Below the pieces are notes generated by a model. That model was not told the origin of the DNA, did no database searches, and saw nothing but the letters and a program-made list of their open reading frames with translations. From the NCBI GenBank assembly GCA_963977675.1, contig CAXBPY010000003.1, positions 1 to 64,000 of the forward strand: a DNA stretch of 64,000 nt. Direction: 5' to 3'. A program made the position numbers and the translations under genes. This document shows, in pieces, positions 60,688-64,000 of this stretch. This stretch comes from CAXBPY01 sp003455275 (lineage in GTDB: Bacteria; Bacteroidota; Bacteroidia; Chitinophagales; UBA10324). Each line of letters starts with the position of its first letter. The stretch's first letter is position 1.

Positions 60688-60924
60688 ATGAAAAAAGCAT
60701 TTTTCATTCTGGGTGCAGCCATAATTTCTTTGGCTGTTGCAAGTTGCAACAACGCACCCGCCCCTATGGATGCTGCTGCCATGAAAACTAAAGCAGATTC
60801 TATTTACAGTGCCGGTCGTCAGGCAATCATTGACGCAGCCAATGCGAACTGCGCAACTGCAGGCGCTACTGAATCAAAAAGAGTTTGCGATTCAATTTGT
60901 AGCGCAAATGGTGTAGGCATGTAA
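60688..60924 (+). CDS. Very small lipoprotein
   Basis: 78 residues. Lipobox AVASC (Cys20), then SCNNAPAPMDAAAM, one helix (KADSIYSAGRQAIIDAAN) and a C-terminal segment with three cysteines (ANCATAG, RVCDSICSANG). It resembles the next gene product in signal peptide, the CNN start and the DSI/DSM helix, so the two may be distant paralogues. Function unknown. Confidence 0.65.
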   Translation: MKKAFFILGAAIISLAVASCNNAPAPMDAAAMKTKADSIYSAGRQAIIDAANANCATAGATESKRVCDSICSANGVGM

Positions 60925-60951
60925 TTATTCACAATAAAAAATTAGACTACA

Positions 60952-61377
60952 ATGAAAAAACTAATCATACTCGCCGGCGTTTTTGCTTTCGGCATTTATT
61001 TTTCAGCTTGCAACAATGGAGGCAATGCTGATCAAGCAAATAAGGATAAAGCTGCTATTGACAGCATGGTAACAAGTTGGAATAAGATGCTCACCGATTC
61101 GCTTACCGGTGTTTGCATGGCAGATGCGCGTGCAAAGGGAATGGCGATGGGTGACTCAATGGTTACTGCATCTAAGAAGGGTGGAAAGAAAACAACATCA
61201 ACTACCAAAACCACCACTACAACTACAACCACTAAAACTGATACTAATTCTGGACCTGTTGGCAATAAGGGCAACAACACCACCAATGGAAATCCTGTTG
61301 GAACTAAGGGTGGAACCAAGAATGCAGACGGTACTACAACCAATCCAGTTGGAACAAAAGGAAAACCTAAAAACTAA
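60952..61377 (+). CDS. Small lipoprotein with Thr-rich segment and PVGxKG repeats
   Basis: 141 residues. Lipobox YFSAC (Cys20), CNNGG start, a helical domain to about residue 75 with one Cys (GVCMADAR), then a Lys/Thr tract (residues about 79-97, with a run of eight Thr) and a C-terminal tail holding three PVGNKG/PVGTKG repeats at 102, 115 and 132. The tail is basic and disordered. It lies 27 nt after the previous lipoprotein and is closed by a strong terminator. Confidence 0.68.
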   Translation: MKKLIILAGVFAFGIYFSACNNGGNADQANKDKAAIDSMVTSWNKMLTDSLTGVCMADARAKGMAMGDSMVTASKKGGKKTTSTTKTTTTTTTTKTDTNSGPVGNKGNNTTNGNPVGTKGGTKNADGTTTNPVGTKGKPKN

Positions 61378-61397
61378 TTTTGGTTTCTGAGATTGAA

Positions 61398-61432
61398 AGC
61401 CGTCCTGAAAAATTCAGGACGGCTTTTTTTTT
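61398..61432 (+). terminator. Rho-independent terminator of the small lipoprotein pair
   Basis: Perfect 12-bp stem AGCCGTCCTGAA / TTCAGGACGGCT, 3-nt loop, then T(8). Confidence 0.9.
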
Positions 61433-61505
61433 AGCTATTCAATTTTGCAAATCGAGTAACACAAATCCGGTAAACGGGCTGGTGAAAAAATATTAGCTGT
61501 CAGAA

Positions 61506-61513
61506 TATATTCG
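61506..61513 (+). promoter_or_regulatory. TATATTCG promoter candidate for ychF
   Basis: TAnnTTCG box 21 nt before ATG 61535, after the terminator at 61398. Confidence 0.38.
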
Positions 61514-61534
61514 CGCGCTTTAAAAAAATAATCA

Positions 61535-62635
61535 ATGGGTTTACAATGCGGAATAGTTGGATTGCCGAATGTTGGGAAGTCAACTTTGTTTAATGCACTC
61601 AGCAATGCGAAAGCACAGGCAGCAAATTTTCCTTTCTGCACCATCGAGCCGAATGTAGGCGTCATCACTGTTCCGGATGAGCGCTTGAATGAACTTGCAC
61701 GCTTAGTGAATCCAAATAAAATTGTTCCGACAACTGTTGAGATTGTTGACATTGCAGGATTGGTGAAAGGTGCGAGCAAGGGTGAAGGATTAGGAAATCA
61801 GTTTCTCGGAAACATCCGCAGCACCGATGCAATCATTCATGTGGTGCGTTGCTTCGATGACGATAATGTGATTCATGTGGATGGAAGTGTGAATCCTGTT
61901 CGAGATAAAGAAATTATTGACACTGAACTTCAGTTGAAAGATTTGGAAAGCATTGAAAAGAAAATTGCTAAGGTTCAGAAGCAAGCGAAGAGCCAGGACA
62001 GAGAAGCAATTCAAACGCTTGAAGTCTTGAACATTTACAAAAAACATTTAGAGAGCGGGCAATCAGCACGCAGTGTTCCGGTTCCAAAAACAGAGGATAA
62101 GCAACAGGTGGCAGATTGTTTTCTCCTGACTGATAAACCGGTTCTCTATGTATGTAATGTGGAAGAAGCAAGTGTGCTCACCGGAAACAAACACACGGAA
62201 GCATTGCGCAGCGCAGTGAAAAATGAAAATGCAGAAGTGCTCATTATCTCCGCAGCTATTGAAGCAGACATAGCTATGCTTGATAGTTACGATGACCGCA
62301 AAGCATTTCTTAGCGACATGGGATTAAGCGAACCGGGCGTAACGAAACTCATTCATTCTGCCTACAAACTTTTGAATCTCGCTACTTACTTCACTGCCGG
62401 TGTGCAGGAAGTTCGTGCGTGGACAATTCATAAAGGAATGGTGGCACCACAAGCGGCAGGAGTAATTCATTCCGATTTTGAAAAAGGTTTTATCCGCGCC
62501 GAAGTGATTGCTTACAATGATTTCATCAAGTATGAATCAGAATCGAACTGCCGCGCCAATGGAAAACTCCGTGTAGAAGGAAAAGAATATGTGGTGCAGG
62601 ATGGTGATGTGATGCACTTCTTGTTTAATGTTTAG
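61535..62635 (+). CDS. ychF: Redox-regulated ATPase YchF (Obg family)
   Basis: 366 residues. G1 loop GLPNVGKSTLFNAL (about residues 8-21), G3 DIAGLVKGASKGEGLGNQFL, coiled-coil, and C-terminal TGS domain (FTAGVQEVRAWTIHKG, VQDGDVMHFLFNV). YchF prefers ATP over GTP and binds ribosomes. Full length. Its stop directly precedes a heptamer array. Confidence 0.95.
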   Translation: MGLQCGIVGLPNVGKSTLFNALSNAKAQAANFPFCTIEPNVGVITVPDERLNELARLVNPNKIVPTTVEIVDIAGLVKGASKGEGLGNQFLGNIRSTDAIIHVVRCFDDDNVIHVDGSVNPVRDKEIIDTELQLKDLESIEKKIAKVQKQAKSQDREAIQTLEVLNIYKKHLESGQSARSVPVPKTEDKQQVADCFLLTDKPVLYVCNVEEASVLTGNKHTEALRSAVKNENAEVLIISAAIEADIAMLDSYDDRKAFLSDMGLSEPGVTKLIHSAYKLLNLATYFTAGVQEVRAWTIHKGMVAPQAAGVIHSDFEKGFIRAEVIAYNDFIKYESESNCRANGKLRVEGKEYVVQDGDVMHFLFNV

Positions 62636-62636
62636 T

Positions 62637-62664
62637 GGGAGATGGATGAGGGGTGATGGATGCT
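62637..62664. repeat. Heptamer array between ychF and plsC
   Basis: Units GGGAGAT, GGATGAG, GGGTGAT, GGATGCT in exact phase, starting 2 nt after the ychF stop. Confidence 0.72.
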
Positions 62665-62707
62665 TGTTGATTTATTCCCTCTGTGTTTAGAATTTATTTC
62701 ACCTCAA

Positions 62708-63457
62708 ATGAAATTGTTCCAAGAAATTCTTCTCTCGCTTTACCGCATCTATGCAATCCTTCTCTTCATTATATTGATGATTTTATTTCTTCCGTTCATG
62801 CTTATTGCTGCGTTGTTCGGAATTTATGTTGGAGGAAATATTATTTTCTTTCTGATAAGATTGTGGGCGCGCTTGTGGTATTTCTTCTGCGGATTGAGAC
62901 ACGAAGTGAAAGGAAAAATTCCGAAGCAGGGAACTTCATTTATCTATGTTGCAAATCATGACAGTTATCTCGATGCGCCGGTTACCATGCTTACGCTACG
63001 CGGACAGTTTCGCGCGCTTGGCAAGGAAGAGATGCGCCGCATTCCGCTCTTCGGATGGATTTACAGATACGGAGTAATTTGGGTGGACAGAAGTGATAAA
63101 GAAAACCGAGCGAAGAGTGTTCGTGTTTTAAAGAGAGTGCTGGAGAAAAAGATCAGCATCATGATTTTTCCGGAAGGAACATTCAACTACACAGAGAATG
63201 CAATGAACAAGTTTTATGATGGCGCCTTCCGAATTGCCATTGAATCACAAACTCCGATTGTGCCGGTTGTTTTTCATGGAGTGAAAAATATTTTGCCACG
63301 CGATTCTTTCTTTAAACTCACACCCGGAAAATCAACAGCAGTGTATCTCGATAAGGTAGCAGTGAACGGATTGGCAACAGATGATATTCCAATGCTGAGA
63401 GATAAAGTTTATTCAATGATGGAAAATGAAATTCTGAGAGAGAAGGAAGAAGGATGA
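62708..63457 (+). CDS. plsC: 1-acyl-sn-glycerol-3-phosphate acyltransferase
   Basis: Adds the second acyl chain to make phosphatidic acid. About 249 residues from ATG 62708; the ORF start at 62660 lies inside a heptamer array and is rejected. Long N-terminal membrane segment (about residues 14-50), catalytic NHDSYLDAP (NHxxxxD) and FPEGTFNYTENAM (EGT motif). The stop TGA falls within a heptamer array. Confidence 0.92.
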   Translation: MKLFQEILLSLYRIYAILLFIILMILFLPFMLIAALFGIYVGGNIIFFLIRLWARLWYFFCGLRHEVKGKIPKQGTSFIYVANHDSYLDAPVTMLTLRGQFRALGKEEMRRIPLFGWIYRYGVIWVDRSDKENRAKSVRVLKRVLEKKISIMIFPEGTFNYTENAMNKFYDGAFRIAIESQTPIVPVVFHGVKNILPRDSFFKLTPGKSTAVYLDKVAVNGLATDDIPMLRDKVYSMMENEILREKEEG

Positions 63458-63476
63458 GGGATGAAAGATGAATCGC
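63442..63476. repeat. Heptamer array containing the plsC stop codon
   Basis: Units GAAGGAA, GAAGGAT, GAGGGAT, GAAAGAT, GAATCGC in exact phase. The plsC TGA (63455-63457) spans the second and third units, and the last residues (EKEEG) are encoded by the array. Confidence 0.72.
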
Positions 63477-63511
63477 AACTCAAAAAAAATTAAGCAATTA
63501 AACACAACTTC

Positions 63512-63859
63512 ATGATAATTTCTTTGGAGCAAATAAAATTTCACTCGCCACTTGGCTGGTACGACGAAGAACAAATTCTTGGTTCTGACATCACCGTAGA
63601 TATTGAAGTTGAAATCTCCAAAGCAAAACATCACGACAACTTATCTGAAACCATTAACTACGAATCACTCTATGAAATTATTTCTTCAGTAGTGAAGAAG
63701 CCAGCGAAGCTGATTGAAACTTATGCCGAAGAAATTACTGCAAATGTTTTTTCGAAACACTCGCCACTTCATGTTAAAGTGAAAGTGTGCAAACTCAATC
63801 CGCCACTTAGCGGCGAGGTGAAAGCTGCGTGTGTTTCATTGGAGAAATCACTGGCCTAA
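63512..63859 (+). CDS. folB: Dihydroneopterin aldolase
   Basis: 115 residues. Folate pathway enzyme: ISLEQIKFHSPLGWYDEEQI (FolB start with the GWYxEE active-site region), NYESLYEIISSVV, KPAKLIETYAEEI with the conserved Glu, and VKVCKLNPPLSGEV with the catalytic Lys. Complete. The last 141 nt of the window after it hold no feature I can support. Confidence 0.93.
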   Translation: MIISLEQIKFHSPLGWYDEEQILGSDITVDIEVEISKAKHHDNLSETINYESLYEIISSVVKKPAKLIETYAEEITANVFSKHSPLHVKVKVCKLNPPLSGEVKAACVSLEKSLA

Positions 63860-64000
63860 CTTGCTCTTCAGCATTTCAAATTAATCAGGATTAATATTGA
63901 ATCCGAGGTAATGCAGGTGAGTTAATGCACAAACAGCTGCAATAATTCTTTTGTTAAATTTTTGCGATTAACTTTTGATTTTGATCCGCATCAGCAGAAT

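Noticed and set aside
61032..61343. Minus-strand 103-codon ORF rich in Val
   Set aside because: It is the antisense of the Thr-rich lipoprotein tract.

Overview
The window is a gene-dense, AT-rich stretch of chromosome from a member of the Bacteroidota. Five things point there. Four secreted proteins end in type IX secretion (T9SS) sorting domains, and the T9SS gene porD is present. The gene order bamD - rpoZ - coaBC - porD is typical of the phylum. Promoters match the Bacteroidota -7 element TAnnTTTG. Ribosome binding sites are weak. The DUF families (DUF4920, DUF2807, DUF4835) are ones common in the phylum. I cannot name a genus. I see no insertion sequence, prophage, CRISPR array or rRNA. 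I annotate 68 protein genes and 2 tRNAs.

Layout. 0-8.3 kb: FKBP isomerase, thioesterase, the bamD/rpoZ/coaBC/porD run, a FemAB-like acyltransferase, a methyltransferase and a CorC-type membrane protein. 8.3-16.7 kb: mostly minus-strand envelope proteins of unknown role (a barrel protein, a lamin-tail/Calx-beta T9SS cargo, lipoproteins, a His-rich lipoprotein), with yebC and a SpoU methyltransferase. 16.7-33.7 kb: housekeeping and repair genes (mutS, rocD, a nucleoside phosphorylase, Usp, lpxD, parC, yedK, a saccharopine dehydrogenase-like gene). 33.8-34.1 kb: tRNA-Gly(GCC) and tRNA-Leu(UAA). 34.4-38.2 kb: two adjacent exported nucleases. 38.5-44.1 kb: plus-strand run yajQ, rhomboid, threonine aldolase, SRPBCC protein, then hddA-gmhA-hddC-gmhB for nucleotide-activated heptose. 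44-54.6 kb: mixed genes including alkA, hldD, a queuosine-precursor transporter, a C1 peptidase and ahcY. 54.7-57.0 kb: a trypsin-like protease and a companion protein sharing an unrecognised ~105-residue repeat. 57-64 kb: an ABC permease, plsY, a T9SS cargo, three very small genes each closed or flanked by strong terminators, ychF, plsC and folB.

Functional themes are envelope biogenesis (bamD, porD, lpxD, plsY, plsC, heptose genes), export of proteins by T9SS or as lipoproteins, and DNA maintenance (mutS, parC, alkA, yedK).

The most unusual signal is not a gene. At least 15 short sites consist of degenerate tandem repeats with a strict 7-nt (sometimes 8-nt) period. Most lie at gene ends, several contain or touch stop codons, and two sit in frame inside genes (a nucleoside phosphorylase and parC), where they encode 7-residue repeats. 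Other points of note are a gene whose conserved N-terminus has no ATG/GTG/TTG start, a perfect 24-bp direct repeat flanking the start codon of the queuosine-precursor transporter, and TAnnTTCG boxes only 4-5 nt before several ATGs, which suggests leaderless mRNAs.
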